This document shows positions 28,432 through 35,810 of a DNA stretch of 50,429 nucleotides, in pieces. Under the pieces are notes generated by a model, which was not told the DNA's origin, did no database searches, and saw nothing but the letters and a program-made list of their open reading frames with translations. The DNA comes from Streptosporangiales bacterium (GTDB lineage Bacteria > Actinomycetota > Actinomycetes > Streptosporangiales > Streptosporangiaceae), in contig WHSL01000014.1 of NCBI GenBank assembly GCA_009380095.1, forward strand, positions 1 through 50,429, written 5' to 3'. Position 1 is the stretch's first letter. Each line of letters starts with the position of its first letter. The translations under genes and the position numbers were made by a program.

Positions 28432-29547
28432 GTGACGATCTCGCCGCAGGGCCTCGCGCAGCTGCCCACCCCGTGCCTGGTGATCGACCTCGGCGCGGCG
28501 GACCGCAACATCGCCCGGATGGCCTCCGACCTGCGCTCGGCCGGCCTCGCGCTGCGCCCGCACTTCAAGGCGCACAAATGCGTATCGCTGCTGCGCCGGC
28601 AGCTCGACGCGGGCACCTGCTCCGGCGTCACCTGCCAGACGACCTGGGAGGCGCTGGCCCTGGCGCACCACGGGATCGGCGACATCCTGCTGTCCAACCA
28701 GGTCACGGACCCGTACGCGCTGAGCGAGCTGGGCGAGGCGGCGGCCATGGTGGACGTGACCGTCGTGGTGGACGACGTCGCGCAGGTGGCCGCGCTCGCC
28801 GAGGTCACGGCGCGGCACAAGGCCGCGCTCGGCGTGCTGGTGGAGATCGACGTGGGCATGGGGCGGTGCGGGCTGCCCCCGGGCTCGCCCGCGCTGCCCG
28901 CGCTCGTCGCGGCGATTCAGGACGCCCCGGGCCTCACGTTCCGCGGGCTGCAGGGGTACGAGGGGCACGCGGTGCTGGTCGACGATCCGGACCGGCGCCG
29001 CGAGCTGACCGCGAAGGCGGCCGCCGCGCTGGCCGGGGAGCGGGACCGGCTCGCCGCCGAGGGGATCGGCTGTGACCTCGTCACCGGCGGCGGCACGGGC
29101 ACGTACGACCTCGCGGCCGAGAACGGGGTGCTGCAGGAGGTGCAGGCCGGCTCGTACGTGCTGATGGACGCGGCGTACGGGCGGCCCGGGATGGCGCGGC
29201 CGTTCGAGAACGCGCTGTTCTGCGCGGCGCGGGTGATCAGCCGCACCTCCCCGGAGCGAGGGGTGCTGAACGCCGGGCTCAAGGAGCTCTCGGGGGAGTT
29301 CGGCCCGCCGCTGTCGGCCGCGTCCAGGGTCACCGTCACCCGGCTCTCCGACGAGCACTCCATCGTGGAGTTCGCGGAGTCGGCGCCGCAGCGGATGGGG
29401 GACGTGGTGCCGCTCATCCCCGCGCACGTCGACCCCACGATCAACCTGCACGACCGGCTCTACGCGTGGGACGGGCACCGCATGGCCGCCTGGCCGGTCG
29501 AAGGACGCCGCACCCTCCCGACCCGCGACCGCCTCAGCCACCGCTGA
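28432..29547 (+). CDS. Alanine-racemase-fold PLP enzyme, D-threonine aldolase-like
   Basis: A 371-residue fold-type III PLP protein. The N-terminus LPTPCLVIDLGAADRNIARM and the PLP lysine in RPHFKAHKCVSLL match D-threonine aldolase/D-serine dehydratase-like proteins; LVEIDVGMGRCGL, VTGGGTGTYDLAAENGV and the C-terminal metal-site region VPLIPAHVDPTINLHD are further signatures. GTG 28432 is used because MTISPQGLAQLPTP resembles family starts; GTG 28411 would add seven residues and overlap the palindrome. Together with the divergent amidohydrolase it may degrade an amino-acid derivative. The precise substrate is unknown. Confidence 0.85.
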   Translation: MTISPQGLAQLPTPCLVIDLGAADRNIARMASDLRSAGLALRPHFKAHKCVSLLRRQLDAGTCSGVTCQTTWEALALAHHGIGDILLSNQVTDPYALSELGEAAAMVDVTVVVDDVAQVAALAEVTARHKAALGVLVEIDVGMGRCGLPPGSPALPALVAAIQDAPGLTFRGLQGYEGHAVLVDDPDRRRELTAKAAAALAGERDRLAAEGIGCDLVTGGGTGTYDLAAENGVLQEVQAGSYVLMDAAYGRPGMARPFENALFCAARVISRTSPERGVLNAGLKELSGEFGPPLSAASRVTVTRLSDEHSIVEFAESAPQRMGDVVPLIPAHVDPTINLHDRLYAWDGHRMAAWPVEGRRTLPTRDRLSHR

Positions 29548-29573
29548 CCCCCCTCGCCCGTCAGCGGCCCGCG

Positions 29574-30626
29574 TCACACGTCCCAGGTGACCGGCAGGCT
29601 CTTCACCCCGTAGATGTCCGCGGTCTCCGGGCGCAGGGCGACCTCCTCGGGCGGTACGGCCGGGCGCAGCGTGGGGAAGCGGCCGACCAGCGCGGGGAAC
29701 GCGACCCGCATCTCGACGCGGGCCAGCTGCTGACCCAGGCACTGGTGGATGCCGTGGCCGAAGGCCACGTGCCCGCTGTACTCCCCGCGGAGGTCGAGGG
29801 CGTGGGGATCGGCGAAGCGCTCGGGATCGCGGTTGGCGGTGTTGAGCGACGCGATGACCGCCGTACCGGCCTTGATGGTCACGCCACCCAGGTCGACGTC
29901 CTCCAGCGCGACCCTGTAGAACGTCGTGGCGACGCTCAGGTACCGCAGCAGCGCGAAGGTGCCCAGCGCCAGCATGTTCGAGGTGGTGTCGAACCCGGCC
30001 GCCGGCAGGACCAGGGCCATCCCCTGCAGTTCCTCATCGGTCAGGTCGCTGTCGGTGAGGTCGCTGAGCACGTCGTCGGTGGGGTTCGCGCGCTTGGCGG
30101 CCACCAGCTCCGCGAGGTACCGCTGGACCGCGGTGTAGGCGGCGATCAGGTCCTCGTCGCTCGTCTCCCCGTCCATGAACTTGTCGATGTTCCCCTGGAA
30201 GGAGCCCCGGTCCTCGTACGGCACCCCCAGCAGCTCACAGATCATGATGGCGGGGATGGGCTTGGCGAACGCCGTCACCAGGTCCACCGGCGGCCCGGCC
30301 TTCTCCATGGCGTCCAGATGCTCCGCGGTGACCTGCTCGACGCGCTCGGTGAGCAGCCGCATCCGCCGTACCGTGAACTTGCCCACCAGCGGTTTCCGGT
30401 AGCGGCTGTGCTGTGGCTCGTCCATCAGGAGGAACTGCCCGGGCGCCGCCGGAGGGGCCTCGATGCCGGAGTAGTCGACGAACAGATGGTGGCTCATGAG
30501 CTCCTTACGCGAGCTGAACCGCTGATCGGCCAACACCGACCGGAGCAGGTCGTATCCGGTCAGCCGGCCCTCGTGCCCATCGGCGAACGTGATGCGGCTG
30601 ATGGGGCCGTGCCCGCGGGCGTCCGG
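29574..30626 (-). pseudogene. Decayed cytochrome P450
   Basis: The frame still reads as a bacterial P450 of the CYP105/107 kind: GPISRITFADGHEG, LADQRFSSRKEL, I-helix LPAAGFDTTSN and an intact haem loop FGHGIHQCLGQQLARVEM. Two lesions are visible. First, it begins directly after the stop codon of the upstream gene with about 30 N-terminal residues missing and no start codon until GTG 30536, inside the conserved region. Second, FALLR is joined to YLSVATTF: the usual 22-25 residues between the two LLR motifs are gone, removing the Glu of the invariant ExxR motif of the K helix. Recombination between the two CTGCTGCGG-like stretches would explain it. It should not be an active enzyme. Confidence 0.7.
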
Positions 30627-31331
30627 TCAGCGGGGGCGGCCGATGTCGCGCATGAGGTCGAGGCCGAGGACGGAGTCGACGTGGACGAACGTTTCGAACT
30701 TGGCGCCGTCCGGGAGCTCCGGGTCCGCCTCCAGGTCCCGCAGCGCGCGCAGCGCCGTGGGCGTGTCCAGGTCGTCGTCGCAGGCGTCGGTGAAGCGCGA
30801 GAGGTATTCGGCGCACATCGGGCGGCTCGGCGAGTCGGCCCATCGTGCCACGGCGTCCCGCCAGCGCCCCAGCTCCTTCTCGGCGCCGGCCACGTTCGCC
30901 GCTCCGGCCGCGCCGGGGTCCGTGTAGTGCCGCCCGAGCAGCACCAGCCGTACCGCCAGCGGATCGCCCTCGCCCACAACGGAATTCGGCAGGTCGGGGA
31001 GGGCGGGGTGGATCACGAAGGGTGTGGCGTCGGCTTGCGGCGGGTCGGTCCAGGTGATGAGGAGGGTGGGGCGGTGGGTGGGGTGGTCGGCGAGCTCGTC
31101 GGGCGGGTAGAGGTTGAGGCCGTCCGGCGGCGTCGCCGCGTACGAGGCGAGCACCCGGACGCGGTGCCGCCCGAGCACCCGGCGGATCAGGTCGGCGGCG
31201 AGCAGGCCGGGCAGAACGCCCGCCGTCCCGGAGCCTTCCGGAGGCGCCGGCACGCGCAGCGCGAGGCCCTGGCCGGGGGCGGCGGGCACCGCCTCCAGGC
31301 GGCCACTTTCGGCGTTCCGCAGCCGGAGCAT
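30627..31331 (-). CDS. Cysteinyl-tRNA synthetase-like protein without catalytic motifs
   Basis: A 234-residue protein. The end resembles the DALR region of CysRS/MshC (AVRLVLLGRHYTDPG, FTDACDDDLDTPTALRALRD, VLGLDLMRDIGRPR), and the start resembles the first CysRS strand and helix (MLRLRNAESGRLEAV, LLAADLIRRVLGRHRVRV). The HIGH motif, zinc cysteines and KMSKS are absent, and the protein is half the usual length, so tRNA charging is unlikely. It is not MshC, which retains those motifs. TAGAGT six bases before the ATG suggests a leaderless message. It is divergent from the kinase. Function unknown; a role binding tRNA or a cysteine-linked metabolite is only speculation. Confidence 0.75.
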   Translation of the reverse strand: MLRLRNAESGRLEAVPAAPGQGLALRVPAPPEGSGTAGVLPGLLAADLIRRVLGRHRVRVLASYAATPPDGLNLYPPDELADHPTHRPTLLITWTDPPQADATPFVIHPALPDLPNSVVGEGDPLAVRLVLLGRHYTDPGAAGAANVAGAEKELGRWRDAVARWADSPSRPMCAEYLSRFTDACDDDLDTPTALRALRDLEADPELPDGAKFETFVHVDSVLGLDLMRDIGRPR

Positions 31332-31455
31332 CGCCTCACTCTAGCCCCCTACCTGGGGCGTCATCGGAAGCCCGCAGGCCAGACGGCGACGTGTTTGTAA
31401 CGGTGTCGGGCCGGACCTGCCGCGTTGACCAGTATCCGAGTAAATTAACCACGCA

Positions 31456-32376
31456 ATGGTGAGCACAGCCCCCGACCGGATTCTCGCCCGCAGGTACCGG
31501 CTGGGTGCCGAACTCGGCCGGGGCGCCATGGGAGTGGTTCACGAGGCCTACGACGAGCTTCTAGGCCGCGATGTCGCCGTGAAGGAAGTCCGCCTGCCTC
31601 CGGGCACGACGGACGAGGAAGCGGCCGAGCTCTGTGAGCGCACCCTGCGTGAGGCGCGCATCGCGGGCCGGCTCAGCCACCCGGGCATCGTCACCGTCTA
31701 CGACGTCGTCGTCGAGCACGGCCAGCCGTGGATCATCATGGAGCTGGTCCGCTCCCGCTCGCTGGACGAGATGGTCCGCTCCCAGGGCGCGCTGCCCGCG
31801 TACTACGTCGCCGAGATCGGGCTCACCGTGCTGCAGGCGCTGGTGTCCGCGCACGCCGCGGGCATCGTGCACCGCGACGTGAAGCCCAGTAACGTGCTGA
31901 TCGGCTTCGACGGCCGGGTCGTGCTCACCGACTTCGGCGTGGCCAAGAGCGACACCGTCACCTCCACCACGCAGTGGGGGCAGCTGCTCGGCTCGCCGTC
32001 CTACATCGCGCCGGAGCGGGTGCACGGCCAGCAGGGCGGACCCGAGTCCGACCTGTGGTGCCTCGGCTCCACGCTCTACACGGCGGTCGAGGGCTGGCCG
32101 CCGTACGACCGCAAGCGCTGGCTGGCCATGCTCGCCTCGCCGGAGGGAGCCGAGCCGGCGCCGATGACGCTCGCCGGGCCGCTGCGCCCGGTGCTCACCG
32201 GGCTGATGCGGCGCGACCCGGCGGACCGGATCGCCCCGGCCGAGGCGATGCGCATGCTCCGCGCGGCGCGCTCGGCGCCACTGGTGGTGCGGCCGCGCCG
32301 TACGGTGCCCGCTCCGTCCGGCCCGCAGCACCGCGCGGGACGCGGCCGCCGCCGCTCCAACAGCCGCTGGTGGTGA
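31456..32376 (+). CDS. Serine/threonine protein kinase without membrane segment
   Basis: A 306-residue Hanks-type kinase. All catalytic elements are intact: ELGRGAMGVVHEAY (P-loop), Lys in VAVKEVRLP, Glu in LREARIAGRLSHPG, HRDVKPSNVLI, DFGVAKSD and SYIAPERV. The activation segment (SDTVTSTTQWGQLLGSPS) has several Ser/Thr for autophosphorylation. There is no transmembrane helix or extracellular sensor as in PknB; the protein ends in a short basic tail (RGRRRSNSRWW), so it should be cytoplasmic. TAAATT lies nine bases before the ATG. Substrate unknown. Confidence 0.93.
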   Translation: MVSTAPDRILARRYRLGAELGRGAMGVVHEAYDELLGRDVAVKEVRLPPGTTDEEAAELCERTLREARIAGRLSHPGIVTVYDVVVEHGQPWIIMELVRSRSLDEMVRSQGALPAYYVAEIGLTVLQALVSAHAAGIVHRDVKPSNVLIGFDGRVVLTDFGVAKSDTVTSTTQWGQLLGSPSYIAPERVHGQQGGPESDLWCLGSTLYTAVEGWPPYDRKRWLAMLASPEGAEPAPMTLAGPLRPVLTGLMRRDPADRIAPAEAMRMLRAARSAPLVVRPRRTVPAPSGPQHRAGRGRRRSNSRWW

Positions 32377-32494
32377 GCCCGGGGACCGGGACCGGCCTGG
32401 ACCCAACGACAATGGGCCCCGCGCTGGGCCCGTCGGCCCTTCGGCAACGCCCGCCTTCCCGATGTGCTGAAGCCCTTCACCAGGGAGGGGCCGA

Positions 32495-32513
32495 TCCCCT
32501 CGGAACGAGGGGA
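32495..32513 (+). promoter_or_regulatory. Tight hairpin enclosing the ribosome binding site of a small membrane peptide
   Basis: TCCCCTCG and CGAGGGGA pair perfectly around a GAA loop. The right arm contains GAGGGGA, the only Shine-Dalgarno candidate for the ATG at 32520, seven bases on. In RNA the site would be masked. Confidence 0.4.
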
Positions 32514-32519
32514 CACATC

Positions 32520-32633
32520 ATGGAAGCAGTCCGGCGCATCGCCGAACGCGTGAACGTGCTGGAGTACGTCGGGGTGGCGAGCGTGATCGTCGGCCTGGTC
32601 GTCGCCCTGACGGGGACGCTGCGCGCCGGCTAG
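32520..32633 (+). CDS. Possible 37-residue single-helix membrane peptide
   Basis: The frame MEAVRRIAERVNVLEYVGVA followed by SVIVGLVVALTGTLRAG has a basic amphipathic start and one clean hydrophobic helix (about 15-34). GAGGGGA is seven bases upstream. It lies between the kinase and a convergent site-2 protease. Composition and ribosome site are those of a small membrane protein, but length makes this tentative. The rest of the 32377-32652 gap holds nothing else that I recognise. Confidence 0.4.
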   Translation: MEAVRRIAERVNVLEYVGVASVIVGLVVALTGTLRAG

Positions 32634-32652
32634 GCGGGCCGGGCCCGGAGGC

Positions 32653-33429
32653 TCACTCCGACCAGAAGCGGAACAGCTCCTGGCCGAAGCCGGTGTAGAG
32701 CGGATCGATGCCGAACCACGTGGAGACGTGCAGCAGCAGCCCGAAGAACGCGCTGTTCACGGCAGGGAACCAGAGCAGGGCGAACACCGCGATGAGGCCG
32801 TACATGGAGATGTGCTGGGCGGTACGCCGCCAGCGCTCGGGCAGGTAGGGCTCGATGATGCCGAAGCCGTCCAGCCCCGGCACCGGCAGCAGGTTCAGCA
32901 CCGTGGCGGTGACCTGCAGGTAGGCGAGGAACGCCGCGCCGGCCCAGAAGTACGCGTGTTCCGGCTCGGAGAGCCTGGAGATCACCGCGGCCAGCGCCAC
33001 CGCGAAGATGAGGTTGGCCAGCGGGCCGGCCGCGGAGATCAGGCTCTGGCGCAGCCGTCCGCGGATGGCGCCGCGGTTCACGTACACCGCGCCGCCGGGG
33101 AGCCCGATCCCGCCGAGCACCAGGAACAGCAGCGGCAGCACGATGCTGAGCGCCACGTCGCCGTACTTGAACGGGTTGAGCGTGAGATAGCCGCGGATCG
33201 CGACGCTGTGGTCGCCGGACCTGTAAGCGAGGTACGCGTGGCCGAACTCGTGCAGGCAGAGCGAGACGATCCAGCCGCAGAACACGAACAGGAACACCCC
33301 GAACCGGGACTCCCCGGTCCACGCCATCCAGCCGCCGAGGGCGGTGGCGGCCGCGAACGCGACGAAGATCGGACTGGGCAGCCGCGACGGCCCGGTCCGG
33401 GTGTGCAGCTCGGAGACGTTGCCCGTCAT
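32653..33429 (-). CDS. Site-2 protease family (M50) membrane metalloprotease
   Basis: A 258-residue intramembrane zinc protease of the group without PDZ domain. The zinc motif HEFGH is at residues 60-64 (LCLHEFGHAYLAY), and the third ligand is the Asp in NLLPVPGLDGFG (about 176-187). About six hydrophobic helices are seen. It begins MTGNVSELHTRTGPSRL; GCGAGGA lies some eleven bases before the ATG. Members of this group are often annotated as SpoIVFB-like; substrates are mostly unknown. Divergent from the enoyl-CoA hydratase gene across a 226-base gap rich in palindromes. Confidence 0.9.
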   Translation of the reverse strand: MTGNVSELHTRTGPSRLPSPIFVAFAAATALGGWMAWTGESRFGVFLFVFCGWIVSLCLHEFGHAYLAYRSGDHSVAIRGYLTLNPFKYGDVALSIVLPLLFLVLGGIGLPGGAVYVNRGAIRGRLRQSLISAAGPLANLIFAVALAAVISRLSEPEHAYFWAGAAFLAYLQVTATVLNLLPVPGLDGFGIIEPYLPERWRRTAQHISMYGLIAVFALLWFPAVNSAFFGLLLHVSTWFGIDPLYTGFGQELFRFWSE

Positions 33430-33516
33430 CGCGCTCGCGTCCTCGCCCTCGGGGTGGGGTTCCTTGGTCTGGGCAGGCTATCCGCGACCCGGCGCGGAGG
33501 TGGAATCCGAGCCGTC

Positions 33517-33538
33517 GCCGGGGCGGATCCGCCCCGGC
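33517..33538. promoter_or_regulatory. 22-bp gapless palindrome in a divergent promoter region
   Basis: Bases 33517-33538 read the same on both strands (GCCGGGGCGGA then its complement). With no spacer it cannot form an RNA hairpin of the usual kind, so a protein-binding site between the protease and the enoyl-CoA hydratase is more likely. Confidence 0.4.
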
Positions 33539-33562
33539 CGGGCGCGGCGGGGCCCGCTTCCC

Positions 33563-33577
33563 TAGAATCCCCTTCTA
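33563..33577 (+). promoter_or_regulatory. -10-like TAGAAT within TAGAA-N5-TTCTA
   Basis: TAGAAT at 33563-33568 is a good -10 hexamer about 88 bases before the hydratase ATG. It forms one half of the inverted repeat TAGAA-TCCCC-TTCTA. The arms recall the KstR lipid-regulator motif, but the spacer is one base longer, so the link is weak. Confidence 0.4.
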
Positions 33578-33655
33578 AATGGGCTCCACCGCGCGTGGGA
33601 CGCCCCCGGCGGGCCCCGATCGGCGAGCCGCGTCGCCCCGAGGAGAGGATGCTTC

Positions 33656-34549
33656 ATGCCCGACCAGCCGGCCTACCGCGAGATCCTCTACGGCGTCGCC
33701 GACGGAGTGGCGACGATCACGCTCAACCGGCCGCAGCGGATGAACGCCTTCACCCACGTGATGCGCGGCGAGCTGATCGACGCCTTCGACCGGGCGGACG
33801 CCGACGACGCCGTACGGGCCGTCGTGGTGACCGGGGCCGACCGGGCGTTCTGCGCCGGGGCCGACCTCTCCGGCGGCGGCGACACGTTCAACGCCGAGGC
33901 GCGGGAGCAGCGCCAGCCGGGGATGACGCGGGACAAGGGCATGATCGACGGCGCGCCCCGGGACGGCGGCGGCACCGTATCGCTGCGCATCGCGTCCTCA
34001 CTGAAGCCGGTGATCGGCGCGATCAACGGCGCGGCCGTGGGCGTGGGCGTCACGATGACGCTCCCCATGGACGTACGGATCGCCTCCGACCGGGCCAAGT
34101 TCGGCTTCGTCTTCGCCCGCCGCGGGATCGTCGCCGAGGCGGCGTCCAGTTGGTTCCTGCCCCGGGTGGTGGGGATCTCCCAGGCCATGGAGTGGGCCGC
34201 CACCGGGCGGGTGTTCGACGCGCAGGAGGCGCTGGCCGGCCGTCTCGTCTCCCGCGTGCTGCCCGGCGAGGAACTGCTCCCCGCCGCGTACGCGCTGGCC
34301 GCGGAGATCGCGGACAACACCTCCGGGGTGTCCGTTGCCGCGATCCGCAAGCTCATGTGGTCGGGCCTGTCGGCGCCGTCGCCGTGGGACGCGCACTCCG
34401 CCGACTCGCGGCTGATGCGGGAGCTGGGCGGGTCGCCGGACACCGCGGAGGGGGTCACCGCGTTCCTGGAGAAGCGGCCCGCGAAGTTCCCGATGCGGGT
34501 GAGCGCGGACCTGCCGCCGTCGGTACCGGACTGGCCCGGGGAGCGCTGA
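33656..34549 (+). CDS. Enoyl-CoA hydratase/isomerase family protein
   Basis: A 297-residue crotonase-fold enzyme acting on acyl-CoA esters. The first oxyanion-hole segment is FCAGADLSGG (about 64-73) and the second NGAAVGVGVTMTLPMD (about 123-138); RRGIVAEAASSWFLPRVVG carries the catalytic Glu position. The N-terminal GVATITLNRPQRMNAF is the family signature. An insertion with EAREQRQPGMTRDKGM follows the first loop, as in several longer actinobacterial members. GGAGAGGA lies six bases before the ATG. It stands alone, so the pathway is unknown; fatty-acid degradation is the simplest guess. Confidence 0.92.
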   Translation: MPDQPAYREILYGVADGVATITLNRPQRMNAFTHVMRGELIDAFDRADADDAVRAVVVTGADRAFCAGADLSGGGDTFNAEAREQRQPGMTRDKGMIDGAPRDGGGTVSLRIASSLKPVIGAINGAAVGVGVTMTLPMDVRIASDRAKFGFVFARRGIVAEAASSWFLPRVVGISQAMEWAATGRVFDAQEALAGRLVSRVLPGEELLPAAYALAAEIADNTSGVSVAAIRKLMWSGLSAPSPWDAHSADSRLMRELGGSPDTAEGVTAFLEKRPAKFPMRVSADLPPSVPDWPGER

Positions 34550-34562
34550 CGGCCGGCCCGTA

Positions 34563-34612
34563 CGGCCCAGGCCAGGGCGGTCGGGGCCGGGGGGCGGCCC
34601 AGGCCAGGGCGG
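34563..34612 (+). repeat. Direct repeat of 18 bases
   Basis: CGGCCCAGGCCAGGGCGG occurs at 34563-34580 and again at 34595-34612, just after the hydratase stop. It looks like local slippage in non-coding DNA. Confidence 0.7.
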
Positions 34613-34676
34613 CCCGGCACGGCCCCGACCCCCTGGACGGCGAGTTATGGGCCGGCCGCGGTCCGTTATATCCTGA

Positions 34677-34752
34677 CGCGCGGCATCGTCCCGCCGGAGG
34701 ATTCCAACCTCCGCCGCGCGGCCTTGGGTCTCATCCGGCCGGAGGAAGACCC
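34677..34752 (+). other. Potential structured leader before the methyltransferase gene
   Basis: After an AT-rich TTATATCCT (34666-34674) come three perfect pairings: 34677-34683 with 34714-34720 (7 bp), 34695-34700 with 34708-34713 (6 bp, stacked inside) and 34726-34731 with 34747-34752 (6 bp). If transcribed from that promoter they would form two stem-loops ahead of the coding region. A second candidate promoter closer to the gene makes this uncertain. Confidence 0.35.
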
Positions 34753-34782
34753 CCACTAGTGAGGATGCGTAGCTTCGGCGTC

Positions 34783-35367
34783 ATGTCCCAGCTCAGCGTA
34801 TTTCTGAACGAGTTCGCGCGGGATCCGGTGGCGACCGGTGCGGTGGCCCCGAGCTCCGCCTGGCTGGCTCGCCAGATGGTTGTTCCCGTACCGGAGCGCG
34901 GCGATCCGCTGGTCATCGAGGTCGGCCCCGGCGGCGGCGCCTTCACCCGGGCTATCCGGAAACGCCTCGACGGCCGCGGGCACCACCTCGCGGTGGAGCT
35001 CAACCCGCGCTTCGCCGCGCTGCTCACCCGCCAGTTCCCCGGGCTGGACCTGGCCGTCGCGGACGCGCTGGAGCTGCCGGAGCTGATCGCCGAACGCGGC
35101 CTCGGCAAGGCCGACGCCGTGATCAGCGGCCTGCCATGGACGATGTTCGGCGTGGACAAGCAGCGGGCGCTGCTCGGCGCGATGGCGGGCGCACTGGCGA
35201 CGGAGGGGGCGTTCACCACGTTCGCGTACGTGCACGCCCGCTGGTCCCCGCCGGCGCGCCGTTTCCACGAGCGCCTGCGGGAGGCTTTCGAAGAGGTCGT
35301 CGTGGGGCGTACCGTTTGGCGGAATCTGCCGCCTGCGCTGGTGTATCACGCGCGGCGCCCGCGCTGA
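34783..35367 (+). CDS. SAM-dependent methyltransferase, PmtA/KsgA-like
   Basis: A 194-residue class I methyltransferase. The N-terminus FLNEFARDPVATGAVAPSS is characteristic of phospholipid N-methyltransferases (PmtA), and the SAM motif is VIEVGPGGGAFTRAI, followed by AVELNPRFAALL and ISGLPWTMFG. Family members methylate phosphatidylethanolamine or act on rRNA adenine; I prefer a lipid substrate because of the N-terminus. ATG 34783 is chosen because TAGCTT lies seven bases upstream as a leaderless -10; ATG 34765 and GTG 34759 are in the same frame. It is 119 bases before the ferredoxin gene. Confidence 0.82.
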   Translation: MSQLSVFLNEFARDPVATGAVAPSSAWLARQMVVPVPERGDPLVIEVGPGGGAFTRAIRKRLDGRGHHLAVELNPRFAALLTRQFPGLDLAVADALELPELIAERGLGKADAVISGLPWTMFGVDKQRALLGAMAGALATEGAFTTFAYVHARWSPPARRFHERLREAFEEVVVGRTVWRNLPPALVYHARRPR

Positions 35368-35486
35368 GCGCCTCGGGATGCGCCCCGGTTGACGCGACCA
35401 CGGCGGCGCCCCGCAATACTAGGTAGCAGCAGCCCAAGACGAAGAGTCAGTCGTGGCGAGGCCCTGGGACGAATAAGGAGTTCCGC

Positions 35487-35810
35487 GTGACTTACGTCAT
35501 CGCGCAGCCATGCGTCGATGTTCTCGACAAGGCGTGCATTGAGGAGTGCCCTGTCGACTGCATCTATGAGGGCGAGCGCATGCTCTACATCCACCCGGAC
35601 GAGTGCGTCGACTGCGGCGCCTGCGAGCCGGTGTGCCCCGTAGAGGCGATCTACTACGAGGACGACACTCCGGAGCAGTGGAAGGAGTACTACAAGGTCA
35701 ACGTCGACTTTTTCGAGGACCTTGGGTCCCCGGGTGGCGCTTCCAAGATCGGCAAGACGGGGAAGGACCACCCGATCGTGGCGGCGCTCCCACCCCAGGG
35801 GGAGAGCTGA
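35487..35810 (+). CDS. fdxA: Seven-iron ferredoxin
   Basis: A 107-residue low-potential electron carrier with one 3Fe-4S and one 4Fe-4S cluster. Ligands are Cys9, 17, 21 and 25 (the first set, including the paired QPCVDVLDKACIEEC pattern) and Cys40, 43, 46 and 50 (ECVDCGACEPVC). The C-terminal extension (YEDDTPEQWKEYYKVN and onward) is usual in actinobacterial FdxA. GTG 35487 is preceded by AAGGAG with seven bases' spacing. TTGACG (35389-35394) and TACTAG (35417-35422) upstream are promoter-like but too far apart. Its stop overlaps the dapC frame. Confidence 0.95.
   Translation: MTYVIAQPCVDVLDKACIEECPVDCIYEGERMLYIHPDECVDCGACEPVCPVEAIYYEDDTPEQWKEYYKVNVDFFEDLGSPGGASKIGKTGKDHPIVAALPPQGES

Noticed and set aside
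30627-31331. MshC (mycothiol ligase) or a true cysteinyl-tRNA synthetase
   Set aside because: HIGH, KMSKS and zinc ligands are missing and length is only 234 residues, although the ends look related.
34563-34612. The 18-bp direct repeat as an attachment site or transposon footprint
   Set aside because: Only 32 bases separate the starts of the copies and nothing mobile is between them; local duplication is simpler.
35603-35806. dapC starting at ATG 35603 inside fdxA
   Set aside because: The added residues are Arg/Gly-rich, mirror the ferredoxin frame and have no similarity to DapC.
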